From a virus: 37,268 bases of DNA. Both the position numbers and the translations under genes were made by a program. Location: IMG/VR virus record IMGVR_UViG_3300023220_000597, positions 1-37,268 of that record. One strand, written 5' to 3'. Position 1 is the stretch's first letter, and each line of letters begins with the position of its first letter. Below the pieces are notes generated by a model. It made no database searches, was not told where the DNA came from, and saw only the letters and a program-made list of their open reading frames with translations. Of this stretch, positions 1 to 10,055 are shown piece by piece.

Positions 1-51
1 AAGCGCGACGACAAAGGTCAAGAAGTCTACTTCGTGCCGGCCGTTTCGATC
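1..51. repeat. Terminal direct repeat, left copy (circular overlap)
   Basis: These 51 bases are identical to 37218-37268. An open reading frame crosses the join without interruption, so the repeat most simply marks overlap of a circular or circularly permuted assembly. It is too short and too convenient for a T7-type functional terminal repeat. Confidence 0.9.
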
Positions 52-122
52 GGCTTGCTGGCTTTGTGGGTGGGCTTGAGGATATAGGATCCGCAGTAAT
101 CAGGGGTTCGCAACGTGGTTGA
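1..122 (+). CDS. C-terminal part of T7 gp14-like internal virion protein (continues from 36923)
   Basis: This is the 3' end of the gene that begins at 36923. The frame enters at base 3 and ends with TGA at 120-122. Joined across the duplicated 51 bases, the protein is 138 residues. The C-terminus is hydrophobic and glycine-rich (LAGFVGGLEDIGSAV), as in short internal virion proteins of T7-like podoviruses that precede the large ejection proteins. It overlaps the GTG start of the next gene (115) by 8 bases, so the two are translationally coupled. The apparent truncation results from where the circle was opened. Confidence 0.8.
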   Translation, partial: ARRQRSRSLLRAGRFDRLAGFVGGLEDIGSAVIRGSQRG

Positions 123-2385
123 TGTTCGTACAATTCCTGAATTTACCGGTCGTGCGCCAAATCGTCCTGCGGCTCCCAAGGATTTTAGAGGCATTTCAGG
201 GGCGCTTGGATCGATCGGTAATTCACTGGGTAAAGTTGAAGAACGCATTAATAACAGCCTGGATAAACAGGCGGCAATTGAGGGCCGGGGCGCAGGTATT
301 GCCGCTGGTCAGGCCGATGAACTTGCGTTAATGACAGATAAGACAATTCGCGGACGCGCATTTAATCAAGCAGCTCTTTCGACATTTCAGGCCCGGTCAG
401 AAATCAAGATCAGCGGCGAGCTCGATGCAGCCTTTAAAATTAATAAAAATGATCCAAATGCCGTTCAGGCAGCGTTTGATGATATTCGTGTTGAGAGCCT
501 TAAGGGCTCGCCGGATCAGGCTGCGCCGGGTATTAATAATCTGATTGATAAACGTCTTTTGGTCGCGCTTGAAGCCAGCGGCCGTATTCATGAAGAAAAT
601 GTTTTATCGGCAAACCGTGCTTCAGCGGCCGATCAGTTAACGGCTCTTAGCCGCTCGATCGAGCAATCCGCATTTGTGCTTACCGGTGATGAGCGCGCTG
701 CCAGTATGGTTATTGACGGTTTTATGGATTTTAAAGATGCTTTGATTTCATATGGTCCGCGCGGCGAATTTGAATTTGACGGTGAGACATTTCCGATCGA
801 TCCAGCTAGAACCGGCGTTTTCCGTCCCGAAGATATGCAACGGATGATGCAACAACTTAATGACGGTGTTATTGAAAACAAGGTTCTCGGCAAATTTGAC
901 CGCGCTCCTGGTGTTGCTGCAAAAATGGCTGTACGGGATAGTTTGCGGCCGGCATGGGCGGAGGGCGATCTTGATCTATCGGAAGCATCGCTTACATCAC
1001 TTGAAAACCGGCTTGATGGTGATATTCGTGCGCTTAGGACGGAAAATTCTGCCGGTAATCGTGCGCTTGCTAACAAGGTCACCCGGATCAATTCTCTGGT
1101 GGAAAAAGGGTTTTCAATCCGTCCTGATGACTGGAGCGTTGTTCAGGCGGAAGTTGCTGCAAATGGCGATACTGTGCTTGCTGAAACGCTTGAAAATGCC
1201 AAGGCGCTGTCATTATGGCAAAATGAACTTGTGCAGCTTACGCCGGTGGAGCTGCAATCAGTTGTAAATGAACAACGAAATTCAATTAGTTCAGAAGAAG
1301 GAATTCGTAGCTTTGAGCAAGTACGACGTCTTGAGGTATCTGAGCGACTTCTTACTGAAATGAAAAGAGAGTTAAACCGTGATCCGATCAGTTGGGCGAC
1401 ACGTGTTGGTATCATCAAAAGTGAACCTTTAACCCTTGAGGGACCAGAGGCACTTGATAGTATGGAAAGACGTCATGCCCAGGGGCTTGAGGTTGCGGCG
1501 CAATATGGAATAGAGGCAAAATTTTTAACCGATGAGGAAGTATCCGGACTTTCTGTCGCGCTTCCTGAAATGACCGTTGATAATAAAATATTACTGGCAA
1601 ATACGATTAGTGGCGGGTTTGGCCCTGATGCCGGCAGTGTGCTTGAACGCGTTGCTGATGATAATGGCAGCTTTGCTCATGTTGGCGGTCTTGTTCATAA
1701 CGGAAGTCAGGGCAATGTTGATGTGGCGCGCCGGATCCTGCAAGGTAATCTAGCCCGCGTCGGTCAAAAGACAAATATTTTGCCGCCTAAATCAGACCTG
1801 GCCGCTGTTTTTTCCGATGTTGCCGGCACTGCGCTTGCGACATCCGTCACGCGCGAAACTGTCATTGATGCGGCCAAGGATCTTTATACGCAGGCCGGGT
1901 TGCTTATGGGGCTCACGTCGGATGAATTTGACGATGAGCTTTATGCCAAATCACTTAATGAGGCGGCGGGCGCTGTGTTCATTAATGGCACACAATACGG
2001 CGGCTTTGCCGATTATCAGGGCAATGAAATTGTTCTACCGCGTAATATGACTATTGATGAATTCGACGACCGATTATCAGATATTACAGACGATGAAATC
2101 AAAAGCGGAATTTTTGTCGATATTCCGCGCCATGTAAATGGAACTATTGCAACGGCCGATGAGATTAATGACGGCCTTTTAATTCCGGTAGGTGAAGGTG
2201 TTTATGCAGTTGCACGCAATGAAGATGGTACCGGACTTTTTGTCGGATCTATTCCCAACCAGCCATTTTTGATTGATATTAACGGGCTTAATGTTACGTC
2301 CCGATCAAATGAGGTTCCGCAGCTTGTTCGCAGTGCGCCTGTGATTTCCATCGGCGATCCTCTGCCTGTAAGGGGAGATGAGTAA
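115..2385 (+). CDS. Large internal virion / DNA-ejection protein (gp15-like position)
   Basis: A 756-residue protein starting at GTG 115, with an AGGGG ribosome site just upstream. It is rich in Ala, Asp, Glu and Leu, largely helical in character, with long amphipathic stretches and no signal peptide. No catalytic motif was recognised. It is first of three very large ORFs (756, 758 and 827 residues) lying between the nozzle/short internal protein and the tail fibre. That is where T7-like podoviruses encode the internal core proteins ejected into the cell to form the DNA conduit. The next gene starts within its stop codon (TAATG). Function is inferred from position, size and composition, not from a recognised domain. 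Confidence 0.65.
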   Translation: MVDVRTIPEFTGRAPNRPAAPKDFRGISGALGSIGNSLGKVEERINNSLDKQAAIEGRGAGIAAGQADELALMTDKTIRGRAFNQAALSTFQARSEIKISGELDAAFKINKNDPNAVQAAFDDIRVESLKGSPDQAAPGINNLIDKRLLVALEASGRIHEENVLSANRASAADQLTALSRSIEQSAFVLTGDERAASMVIDGFMDFKDALISYGPRGEFEFDGETFPIDPARTGVFRPEDMQRMMQQLNDGVIENKVLGKFDRAPGVAAKMAVRDSLRPAWAEGDLDLSEASLTSLENRLDGDIRALRTENSAGNRALANKVTRINSLVEKGFSIRPDDWSVVQAEVAANGDTVLAETLENAKALSLWQNELVQLTPVELQSVVNEQRNSISSEEGIRSFEQVRRLEVSERLLTEMKRELNRDPISWATRVGIIKSEPLTLEGPEALDSMERRHAQGLEVAAQYGIEAKFLTDEEVSGLSVALPEMTVDNKILLANTISGGFGPDAGSVLERVADDNGSFAHVGGLVHNGSQGNVDVARRILQGNLARVGQKTNILPPKSDLAAVFSDVAGTALATSVTRETVIDAAKDLYTQAGLLMGLTSDEFDDELYAKSLNEAAGAVFINGTQYGGFADYQGNEIVLPRNMTIDEFDDRLSDITDDEIKSGIFVDIPRHVNGTIATADEINDGLLIPVGEGVYAVARNEDGTGLFVGSIPNQPFLIDINGLNVTSRSNEVPQLVRSAPVISIGDPLPVRGDE

Positions 2386-4661
2386 TGGTGTTTTTTAACC
2401 AGAAAAGAAATGTTGATTTGCTGCCTCGGGATTTTTCGCCGGCACCAGATACGGGGTTTGTTGACAATACTGTGGCAGCATGGAATGCGACCAGGCACAA
2501 TGATCTTGCTGCCTCGCGGTCGGTTAATGAATATGATGCCATCCAGGGTTATATTGATGAAATTTATGAAGCAACCGGTCGGCGCTTTAATCATCCGACA
2601 GATGAGGCAGTTTCTCTTAATGTTATTGGTACAAATGCGGGTGAAAAGCTGGTTGCCGATTTTTTTGAGAAAACCACTGCCAGTGCCGACGAGACAAAGT
2701 TATTTACGGCTAAATCACAGGAAACACTTGAGAATGAAATTGCCGAGCGTGGTGCTTTGTTTGAGGCGGAACTTGAAAAAGTTTCTTCGCGGGCGACCGG
2801 CACAGGTGTCCTTGGTGCTTTCACCGGTGCGATCGGTGCCGCGTTTACGGATCCGCCGTTGTTATTTTCCTTGCCGATCGGTGCGCCTGCGGCCAGTGGT
2901 ATTTTACGTACCGGTTTGATTGAAGGATTGATCGGTGCCGGCACAGAAGCAATTATACAGCCCGTAGTTCAGGGTTATCGCTCGGAGCTTGGCCTTGAAG
3001 CTGGCTTTGACCGTGCGCTTGTTAATATTGGTTTCGGCGCAGTGGGCGGCGCAGCTTTTGGATCGGGGCTTAAATCACTTGGTGTGCTTGCAGGATGGTC
3101 ATCGAAAAAACTGATCAGGGCGTTTGATGATGTTGTTAAGGATCCTACGCCTGAACAGCGCGGCGCACGCGATGCAATGCAGGAAGTAGACAATCAGGAA
3201 CAATCAAATCCATATAAGGGGGAGCCGACCGCACGCACAGATCACGAGAGACGCACCGTGGAGGGGATAAGGGCCGCAGAGGATGTGAGAGTACCGGAAA
3301 TGCCGGAACGTGCCGCCAGCGCTCACGAGGTGCCCATCAACCTAGTAAATGGTGATGGTGGTATCAAGCGGTTTAATCCGGCTGATATTATTGTTGATGC
3401 AAAAAGATTTCAGTTCAAGTCTGAAACTGATGAATTCGGTGTGACTACGCGGTTAAAAGATGTTGAAGAATGGGACGAAATCAAGGCCGGTGTTGTGGTT
3501 CTATGGCAGGATGATGGTAAATTTTTTGTTGCTGATGGTCATCAACGTATCGGACTAGCAAAACGTCTTAAAGATCCGGACATTAAAATTAATGCTTTTG
3601 TGTTGCGTGCGGCGGACGGGGTGACGGATATTGATGCACGCGTGATAGCCGCGGCGAAAAATATTGCCGAAGGGACTGGATCAGCGGTTGAGGCGGCCAA
3701 GGTACTGAGAGCCGCGCCGGGGTTCGAGCTTAATTTACCGCCAACATCAGCTCTTGTGCGCCAGGCGCAAAATCTGTCGCGTGTCGCGGATGATGCGTTT
3801 GGCATGGTGGTTAATGAGCAGGTGCCGGAAAATTATGCAGCCCTGGTGGGTAAACTTGTTGATGATGAGGATTTACATCTTGCAATTATGGAAATACTGG
3901 CAGAGGCTTCGCCTGCCAATGTGGTACAAGCGGAAGCAATTGTGCGGCAGGCACAGGTGGCCGGCAAGTCAAAAGAAGTTCAGCAAACTTTGTTTGGCGA
4001 AGAAGAAATAACCACGAGCCTTTTTAAAGACCGGGCGCGAATTTTGGATAAAGCACTTAAAAAACTTAGCCGTGATAAACGCGTATTCAAAACCCTGGTC
4101 GATGAAGAAAACAGAATAACCGGTGTTGGTAATCGCCTTGACCGGTCGGAAAATTTAAGACAGGAGACAATTAATGGCAGAGCGGAGCAACTTATTCAAC
4201 GTCTTGCGCACAGTCATGGACAAATTTCGGAGGCCCTCAACGCGGCAGCCAGGAAAGCAAAAACAGAAGGGCGCGACGGTGGGGCAATTGATGAATTTAT
4301 CAGTGCCGTCCGGGCAGGATCCGGAAGAGCTGATTTCCTTCGGGGTGAACTTGGCCAACCTGGACGCGCAGGTGAAGTTACGGGCGAAATCGGGCAAGCA
4401 TCTGCATTAGTTCCGGATGAAACAGTTGAATTTGCTAATCTGAAAGATTTTGATGAGCCGGATGGTATCGGTGCTACCGGGCAAGAACAGGTCGCTATGA
4501 CTGAATTTGATCTTGGTGAAGATACAGACCGGATACTCCTTGGGTTTGATGTGGATGATACTGGCGAAACCGTTGCCCGTTTGCAATCGCGCGGTGATCT
4601 CAAACAAGAGTTCAAAGACGATGCGGCATTCGAGAAAACCATAGAAGGGTGTGCATCGTGA
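2385..4661 (+). CDS. Large internal virion protein with embedded ParB/Srx-like domain
   Basis: A 758-residue protein. Residues about 140-235 form a Gly/Ala-rich hydrophobic, possibly membrane-interacting segment typical of ejection proteins. Residues about 318-415 look like a ParB/sulfiredoxin-fold domain: a strand-rich part leads to the hallmark A-D-G-H-Q-R at 383-388, followed by a helix (IGLAKRL). Such domains occur in phage polyvalent proteins and some ejected proteins, where they may act as nuclease, nucleotide-binding or ADP-dependent modules. The C-terminal third is charged and probably helical. It starts in the stop of the upstream gene and shares a GTGA overlap with the downstream gene. 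Ejection into the host is inferred from position; the domain call rests on the motif. Confidence 0.65.
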   Translation: MVFFNQKRNVDLLPRDFSPAPDTGFVDNTVAAWNATRHNDLAASRSVNEYDAIQGYIDEIYEATGRRFNHPTDEAVSLNVIGTNAGEKLVADFFEKTTASADETKLFTAKSQETLENEIAERGALFEAELEKVSSRATGTGVLGAFTGAIGAAFTDPPLLFSLPIGAPAASGILRTGLIEGLIGAGTEAIIQPVVQGYRSELGLEAGFDRALVNIGFGAVGGAAFGSGLKSLGVLAGWSSKKLIRAFDDVVKDPTPEQRGARDAMQEVDNQEQSNPYKGEPTARTDHERRTVEGIRAAEDVRVPEMPERAASAHEVPINLVNGDGGIKRFNPADIIVDAKRFQFKSETDEFGVTTRLKDVEEWDEIKAGVVVLWQDDGKFFVADGHQRIGLAKRLKDPDIKINAFVLRAADGVTDIDARVIAAAKNIAEGTGSAVEAAKVLRAAPGFELNLPPTSALVRQAQNLSRVADDAFGMVVNEQVPENYAALVGKLVDDEDLHLAIMEILAEASPANVVQAEAIVRQAQVAGKSKEVQQTLFGEEEITTSLFKDRARILDKALKKLSRDKRVFKTLVDEENRITGVGNRLDRSENLRQETINGRAEQLIQRLAHSHGQISEALNAAARKAKTEGRDGGAIDEFISAVRAGSGRADFLRGELGQPGRAGEVTGEIGQASALVPDETVEFANLKDFDEPDGIGATGQEQVAMTEFDLGEDTDRILLGFDVDDTGETVARLQSRGDLKQEFKDDAAFEKTIEGCAS

Positions 4662-7141
4662 GCCAGTTTTCCAATTGTTTAAAAGTGAAAATCAAGGGAG
4701 GCATTGCTGATAAGCAGCGTGCCAAGGAGGCTCTTGATCAATTTGATATAATTGAAGCGGCTGCGCTGCAACGTATGTCACCGGAGGAGGCGGCGCGGTT
4801 TGCGGCTGATGAAGTGGTGAAACAGGTAAAGCGGGCCAATTTTGAAAAGCGACGTTATGTGGCGCTCACTGCCCAGGTCCAAAACCGGATCAAATTTGAC
4901 TTGAATAATTACCGCGATGCGCGGGGCGAGAAAAATCTAGCCAAAGCGGCCGAAGCGTTATTCAGCCGGGATAATTATGCGACATATTCAGCGCTTGAGG
5001 TAAGACAGGATATTATTCGCGGTCAGGCGCATTCGGGTATGTCGGAGATCCTTGCCAATTTCCGGCGTACGCTTACCGGTGGTGTTCGTGATAAAGCCGG
5101 TCTTGAAAATATTGTTCGGGAAATATTCGGACAGAATAGTGGTGATAAAGCGGCCAACGAGCTTGCTAATTCATGGTCGGAAGTGGCGGAGGTACTGCGC
5201 CAGCGTTTTAACCGTGCCGGTGGCCGGATCCCTAAGCGTGCTGATTGGGGAATGCCGCAAACTCATGACACGCTAAAGGTTCGAAAAGTGAGTTATGAAC
5301 AGTGGCGAACATTTGTCGAGCCAAAATTAAACCGGCTTAAAATGATCGATGAGCTTACGGGTCAGCCGATTACGCCGGAACGGCTTGAGACATCCCTTAG
5401 AGGTGTTTATGAGTCGATTGCAACGGACGGCGGAAACCGGTTGACGCCGAGCGGTCGTGCCAGTGGTACATCGGTCGCAGCTAGGCACCTTGATCATCGC
5501 TGGCTCGTGTTCAGAACTGCTGATGAGTGGCTTGAATATAATCAGGAATTTGGCCAGACGGATCCTTATTCAGCAATGATGGGTCACATTGATTTAATGA
5601 GCCGTGATATCGCCATGATGGAAGTGCTTGGTCCCAATCCCAATGCAACAAAAAACTGGATTGAAGACACAATTACAAAATCGGCAAAAATCAAGGATGC
5701 CAAAATCGGTGGTGACAAAGCGCTTAACCAGGCCAGCAAATCAATTCACAAGATTAATGCCATGTACCGGCTTGTAACCGGGGAAACTACATCGCCGGTT
5801 GATGGTGTTGTGGCCAATACCATGGCTGGCACGCGCCAGATCCTTGTTGCAGCGCAATTGGGTGGTGCTGCATTATCGGCGATTTCTGATATTGGCTTTG
5901 GTATGATTACCAGCCGTTTTAACGGTCTTAATACTTTCCGTACACTGGGCAGGACATTAAAATTGTTTAACCCGAAAAATATTGATGATCAGAAGCTCGC
6001 GGTTCGCCTTAGTCTGATTGCTGAAAACTGGTCCGGCCGGGCATTGGCACAAGCGAGATATACCGGCGATGTGGCATTCGGGGAAATAGGCTCGCGGCTG
6101 GCGGATGGTGTGTTGCGGGCGTCATTGCTTTCATCATGGACGCAAGCGGGCCGCCATGCTTTTGGGCTTGAATTTCTGGCGACATTGGCGGAGCAATCCG
6201 GAAAAGCACTTGATGAGCTTCCGGAGGCGTTATCGGACACTATGAAACGTTACGGGATCCGTGCCGATAAATGGAACAAGATCAGAAAATCAAAACTGCT
6301 TGATGAGCAGGGTGTTGAATTTCTGGATCCGGCGATGATACGGCAGCTTGAGGATCTGGTGCCGGGTGAGGCGGAAAATCTAGCGACCAATGTAATGGAA
6401 ATGATCAGATCCGAGACTGAATTTGCGGTGCCGTCAACCAGCCTCCGCGGCCGTGTGGCGCTGCTTGGTGACAGCCGGCCGGGTACAATTGGCGGCGAGA
6501 TCCTCAGATCCTTCGCCATGTATAAATCATTCTCGGCTACGCTTTATTACACCCATATCCGGCGCTTGCTTGATGAAAAAACACTTGGACGGAAGGGTTC
6601 GTATGCGGCGCAGCTTCTTATTGCAACGACTGGTTTTGGCGCGCTTGCGATGCAGGCGAAGCAGATGGCGGCCGGCAAGGATCCGCGGCCGATGAATAAT
6701 AAAGAATTTATCGGGGCCGCATTACTACAGGGCGGCGGCCTTGGTATATTTGGTGATTTTTTAAAATCATCAGAAAATCGTTTTGGTGGTGGTATTTCCA
6801 GCACGATTGCGGGGCCGGTTTCAGGGCTAGGCCAGGATATATTATCGCTTACGGCGGGTAATGCGCTTGAGGCCGCGCGCGGTGAAGACTTGAATTTCGG
6901 CCGGGATAGTGTTAATTTTCTGAAAAGATATACACCGGGCGGCAGTATGTGGTATTTATCACTTGGGTTTCAGAGATTAATTGAAAGCCAGATCCAGGCG
7001 AATGTAGATCCAAAAGCACAGCGAGCGTTTCGGGCAAAGGAAAAGAAATTGAAAAAAGATTTTGATCAGCGATATTGGTGGCGGCCCGGAAAGGGGCTTC
7101 CCGATCGTGGTCCGGATCTGACGAATATAGCGGAGAATTAA
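4658..7141 (+). CDS. Large internal virion / ejection protein (gp16-like position)
   Basis: An 827-residue protein. I place the start at GTG 4658, giving M-S-Q-F-S-N-C-L-K and a GTGA overlap with the upstream stop; a GTG at 4649 is also in frame. Short openings of this form are common in phage ejection proteins. The middle has Ala/Gly-rich hydrophobic helices (for example near GAALSAISDIGFG and TTGFGALAMQ), and the C-terminus is basic. No transglycosylase motif was found, unlike T7 gp16; the lysozyme-like activity here may be the separate protein at 9582. It is last of the three giant ORFs and is followed after one base by the tail fibre gene. Confidence 0.6.
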   Translation: MSQFSNCLKVKIKGGIADKQRAKEALDQFDIIEAAALQRMSPEEAARFAADEVVKQVKRANFEKRRYVALTAQVQNRIKFDLNNYRDARGEKNLAKAAEALFSRDNYATYSALEVRQDIIRGQAHSGMSEILANFRRTLTGGVRDKAGLENIVREIFGQNSGDKAANELANSWSEVAEVLRQRFNRAGGRIPKRADWGMPQTHDTLKVRKVSYEQWRTFVEPKLNRLKMIDELTGQPITPERLETSLRGVYESIATDGGNRLTPSGRASGTSVAARHLDHRWLVFRTADEWLEYNQEFGQTDPYSAMMGHIDLMSRDIAMMEVLGPNPNATKNWIEDTITKSAKIKDAKIGGDKALNQASKSIHKINAMYRLVTGETTSPVDGVVANTMAGTRQILVAAQLGGAALSAISDIGFGMITSRFNGLNTFRTLGRTLKLFNPKNIDDQKLAVRLSLIAENWSGRALAQARYTGDVAFGEIGSRLADGVLRASLLSSWTQAGRHAFGLEFLATLAEQSGKALDELPEALSDTMKRYGIRADKWNKIRKSKLLDEQGVEFLDPAMIRQLEDLVPGEAENLATNVMEMIRSETEFAVPSTSLRGRVALLGDSRPGTIGGEILRSFAMYKSFSATLYYTHIRRLLDEKTLGRKGSYAAQLLIATTGFGALAMQAKQMAAGKDPRPMNNKEFIGAALLQGGGLGIFGDFLKSSENRFGGGISSTIAGPVSGLGQDILSLTAGNALEAARGEDLNFGRDSVNFLKRYTPGGSMWYLSLGFQRLIESQIQANVDPKAQRAFRAKEKKLKKDFDQRYWWRPGKGLPDRGPDLTNIAEN

Positions 7142-7142
7142 A

Positions 7143-9581
7143 ATGGCGGCCTTTATTCAGGATGTTCCGACAAGAAATCAATTTACGGCCGCGGCTGCGC
7201 AGACGATTTTTGATTATACATTTCCGATTTTTGATCAGGTAGATCTGGTTGTTGAGAAAACAAAAATTTCCGATGGTCAGACAATTATCCTAGTTCTCAC
7301 TACTGATTACACGGTTACTGGTGTTGGTGCGCAGGCTGGTGGAACAATCGTTCTTACGAGTTCTGCGGCAGCCGGTGATATTATAACAATCACACGTCAG
7401 GTTGAATTAAAGAGAATTACGGATTTCAGTCAGGAAGCAGCATTCAATTCAGCAAATGTAAATCTTGAACTTAATAGAATTGTTCAAATGGAGCAAGATC
7501 GTGACCGCGATATTGCTCAGGCATTACGTATTCCTGATGCAGATGTTAATTCGCCTGCAAATGATATTGATGATGAAACAATACGTGCTGATAAGGTTCT
7601 TGCATTTGATCCTATCACATCACAACCAAAAGCTGGCGTCAGTAATAGTGTACTGCAATCTTTAATTACAACAGGTCTTACACTATTAACCCCTGATCCG
7701 ATTGCGGTTGTGTCCGATTTCCCAGCGGCGCGCCTGATTGATGGTAATCTGCTGGTTGGCGGTGAAGTGATCTTAATTACATCGCTTGGCCGGGGTGGTC
7801 ATTTTGTTGTTGAGACGCTTGTTGCTCAGACGGATGATGATGGCATCACGCTTGAGCTTACCACTCCAAACGGCTTTGTTCTTGAACGGCTGTTTTTTGG
7901 CCGGGTACAATCCACTTGGTATGGTATTGGCGGCGGCGTTTCATTTGATGATGTGAATTTTGCTGCGTTTCTTGTGTCCGGTCCGTCACTTCAAATAAAC
8001 GCCGGGCGTATATTATTGTCTGCGGAGAATATAACAGGTTATGATCTTGATATTTTGTTTGATCCGGGCGCAATACTAGATTATTCAACGGCGACAAACG
8101 CGGCTAATTTTACCAGCAATTTTTGCTTCAATGCTGGTAATGGTACTTTGACGGCTTTGCCGGCGCTTTCAGCTAGTCCTGTGAAGGGTGCTTTTTCGAT
8201 TTCATTTGTCAGTGCGCCTGCCGTTGTTCAAGGGGATGTTATTAATTTCAATGATCCGACGGCGAGCAGTTATAACGGTGCGCGGACCAATTACCGCAAG
8301 GGTGAGTTCGCGCGGGTTGTGCGAGTGACGGGAACAACTGTTCTCCTGGATGGCCCGCTTTATGATGGCTATGATCATACGGTTATCGGGATGAATAAAG
8401 TCAATGGCGGCACGGTCAATATGACTGGTCGTGTAGAAATTATTGGTGTGGCGCTTAATTTAATTGCCACATTCAGGGGCTTCCGTTTGATCGATAGTTA
8501 TTTCAACGGGGTTTCTGCGACGAATAGCCGTAATGCGGAACTTTCCTTTACTCAGTGTTTTCATGTAAATGGTGAAAATATGGTTGGGCAACAGGTCATT
8601 AATTCCGGCGTTGGTTTGCAATATGGAATTTCGGTTGCTAATTGCCAGCATCTTTATATGCGCGGTACTTTTTCAGGAACGCGGCACGGCTCAACGGTTG
8701 GCGGCGATGATGAAGTTGGGGCTATTGTTAACTCAGATGTGCGCCTTTTTGGTCAGTTTTCTGCGACCGATGGTAATTTGAATGCTGCGGATCATCATGG
8801 CAATGTTCGTCATAGCGAATATAATGGAAACTTTATGGGTGGGATTGTGGCGGCGGGTGCTGATAATACCTATAGGGGTTATGCTTCGGCGCGGCCTGAT
8901 GGGATCGCAGTGTTATTTACTGAAATGAAAAATTTCAACCATGATCTTTCGGGGCTTAAGGTGTTTTCAAATGGTGATCCGCTTGCGGTTGGGCGCGGCG
9001 TCATTGATGTTGGGGGTAATGACAATGCTTTTGATGTGAACACCACAGAAGGCGGAACGCTCAATTTATCAGGAACAACTATGGATGCGCCCAATGCAGG
9101 ACGGTTACTGTCCATTCGAAATCGTGGTGCCGTTCACGGCGAGCCGATGGTTGTTAATTTGGATGGTAGCCACTGGAAAGACATTAGTGCTGCTTCACCT
9201 TCATTTTTGATTAACAAGGTTTCCGGCGACAATATTTCGTTAGTGACTGGTTATGGTATTAAGTTTGGCGACACGGTTGCTTATTCCATATCCGGCATTG
9301 ATGAGATGCGGGGCTGGGAAGAAAATAAAACTTTCAATCAGGTGACGGTTGGTGGAGCGGCTACGGAGTCTTTTGCCATTGTATTTGACGAAGTTTTTCC
9401 ATTTGCACCAACGGTTATGGTTCAGCCTGAAAAAGCGGGTTTTGGTTCGGGTATATTGTCGGCCCGCGCAACCACCGTTACTACAACTGGTTTTACGTTG
9501 GTTTTGTTTTTAGAAAGTAGCGCAAATTTACCAGCATCTAATTCTGATATTATGTATCAGGCGGCGAGCGGGAGGATTTAA
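7143..9581 (+). CDS. Tail fibre / tailspike with T7 gp17-like N-terminal domain
   Basis: An 812-residue protein. Residues 1 to about 140 resemble the T7 gp17 N-terminal tail-attachment domain: a start of the AFIQDVPTRNQFTA kind, then a TDYTVTG-like strand, a GDIITITRQ segment and an RITDF...N helix with the conserved LNRIVQM region. The remainder is rich in short beta strands with Gly, Asn, Asp and Ser, as expected for a trimeric beta-helix or spike that binds or cleaves a surface glycan. No enzyme motif was identified. Codon usage matches the neighbours. It lies one base after the last ejection protein gene, so it belongs to the late operon. It is the likely host-range determinant. Confidence 0.8.
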   Translation: MAAFIQDVPTRNQFTAAAAQTIFDYTFPIFDQVDLVVEKTKISDGQTIILVLTTDYTVTGVGAQAGGTIVLTSSAAAGDIITITRQVELKRITDFSQEAAFNSANVNLELNRIVQMEQDRDRDIAQALRIPDADVNSPANDIDDETIRADKVLAFDPITSQPKAGVSNSVLQSLITTGLTLLTPDPIAVVSDFPAARLIDGNLLVGGEVILITSLGRGGHFVVETLVAQTDDDGITLELTTPNGFVLERLFFGRVQSTWYGIGGGVSFDDVNFAAFLVSGPSLQINAGRILLSAENITGYDLDILFDPGAILDYSTATNAANFTSNFCFNAGNGTLTALPALSASPVKGAFSISFVSAPAVVQGDVINFNDPTASSYNGARTNYRKGEFARVVRVTGTTVLLDGPLYDGYDHTVIGMNKVNGGTVNMTGRVEIIGVALNLIATFRGFRLIDSYFNGVSATNSRNAELSFTQCFHVNGENMVGQQVINSGVGLQYGISVANCQHLYMRGTFSGTRHGSTVGGDDEVGAIVNSDVRLFGQFSATDGNLNAADHHGNVRHSEYNGNFMGGIVAAGADNTYRGYASARPDGIAVLFTEMKNFNHDLSGLKVFSNGDPLAVGRGVIDVGGNDNAFDVNTTEGGTLNLSGTTMDAPNAGRLLSIRNRGAVHGEPMVVNLDGSHWKDISAASPSFLINKVSGDNISLVTGYGIKFGDTVAYSISGIDEMRGWEENKTFNQVTVGGAATESFAIVFDEVFPFAPTVMVQPEKAGFGSGILSARATTVTTTGFTLVLFLESSANLPASNSDIMYQAASGRI

Positions 9582-10040
9582 TTGAAAACGAAACATTTCA
9601 GAAAATATATGATGCGGGCGATCTTACAGGAATATGATTGCTGGTCGGAACGCGCGGAAGAGCTTTTGTTGATGACGGGTGTTGCTGAAAGCGCGCTTAA
9701 ACATGTTGTCCAGGCGAATGGTGGCCCTGCGCGTGGGTATTTTCAAATGGAGCCTTGGGTTTGTGTTGATCTTATCAATAATCGTTTGATGAATAATCCT
9801 AAGCGGCGTGGTAACTTGCTTGATAATTTAGTTGGTACCGAAGCGCAGGCGCTCAAAGATGATATTGTTTTTATGGTTTTGTCATGCCGTTATTTTTATA
9901 TGGAAGTGCCGGAAGCTTTACCGGATCATAGGGACAGAAAAGCGATTTACCGATATTATAAAAAATATTGGAATACGGAAGCGGGCAAAGCAACCGAAAA
10001 GCATTTCTTTGAAATGTGGGACAAATATGGCGATGATTAG
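9582..10040 (+). CDS. Lysozyme/transglycosylase-fold virion or lysis protein
   Basis: A 152-residue protein. I favour the TTG start at 9582: it directly follows the fibre stop and has GGGAGG about six bases upstream. A later ATG at 9609 lacks such a site. Residues 32-59 have the lytic-transglycosylase arrangement: A-E36-S37 at the end of a helix, then a glycine-containing loop and G52-Y-F-Q-M-E-P58, comparable to the catalytic Glu and the G-x-(M/Y)-Q strand of SLT enzymes. Related small proteins occur beside fibre genes in marine phages. Likely role: local peptidoglycan cleavage during entry, or the endolysin, since no other candidate is visible. E36 would be the catalytic acid. Confidence 0.6.
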   Translation: MKTKHFRKYMMRAILQEYDCWSERAEELLLMTGVAESALKHVVQANGGPARGYFQMEPWVCVDLINNRLMNNPKRRGNLLDNLVGTEAQALKDDIVFMVLSCRYFYMEVPEALPDHRDRKAIYRYYKKYWNTEAGKATEKHFFEMWDKYGDD

Positions 10041-10055
10041 TTAGGCTAATTGTTT

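Noticed and set aside
1-51. T7-type functional terminal repeat
   Set aside because: Only 51 bases, within a coding frame that is continuous across the join; assembly overlap of a circle is simpler.
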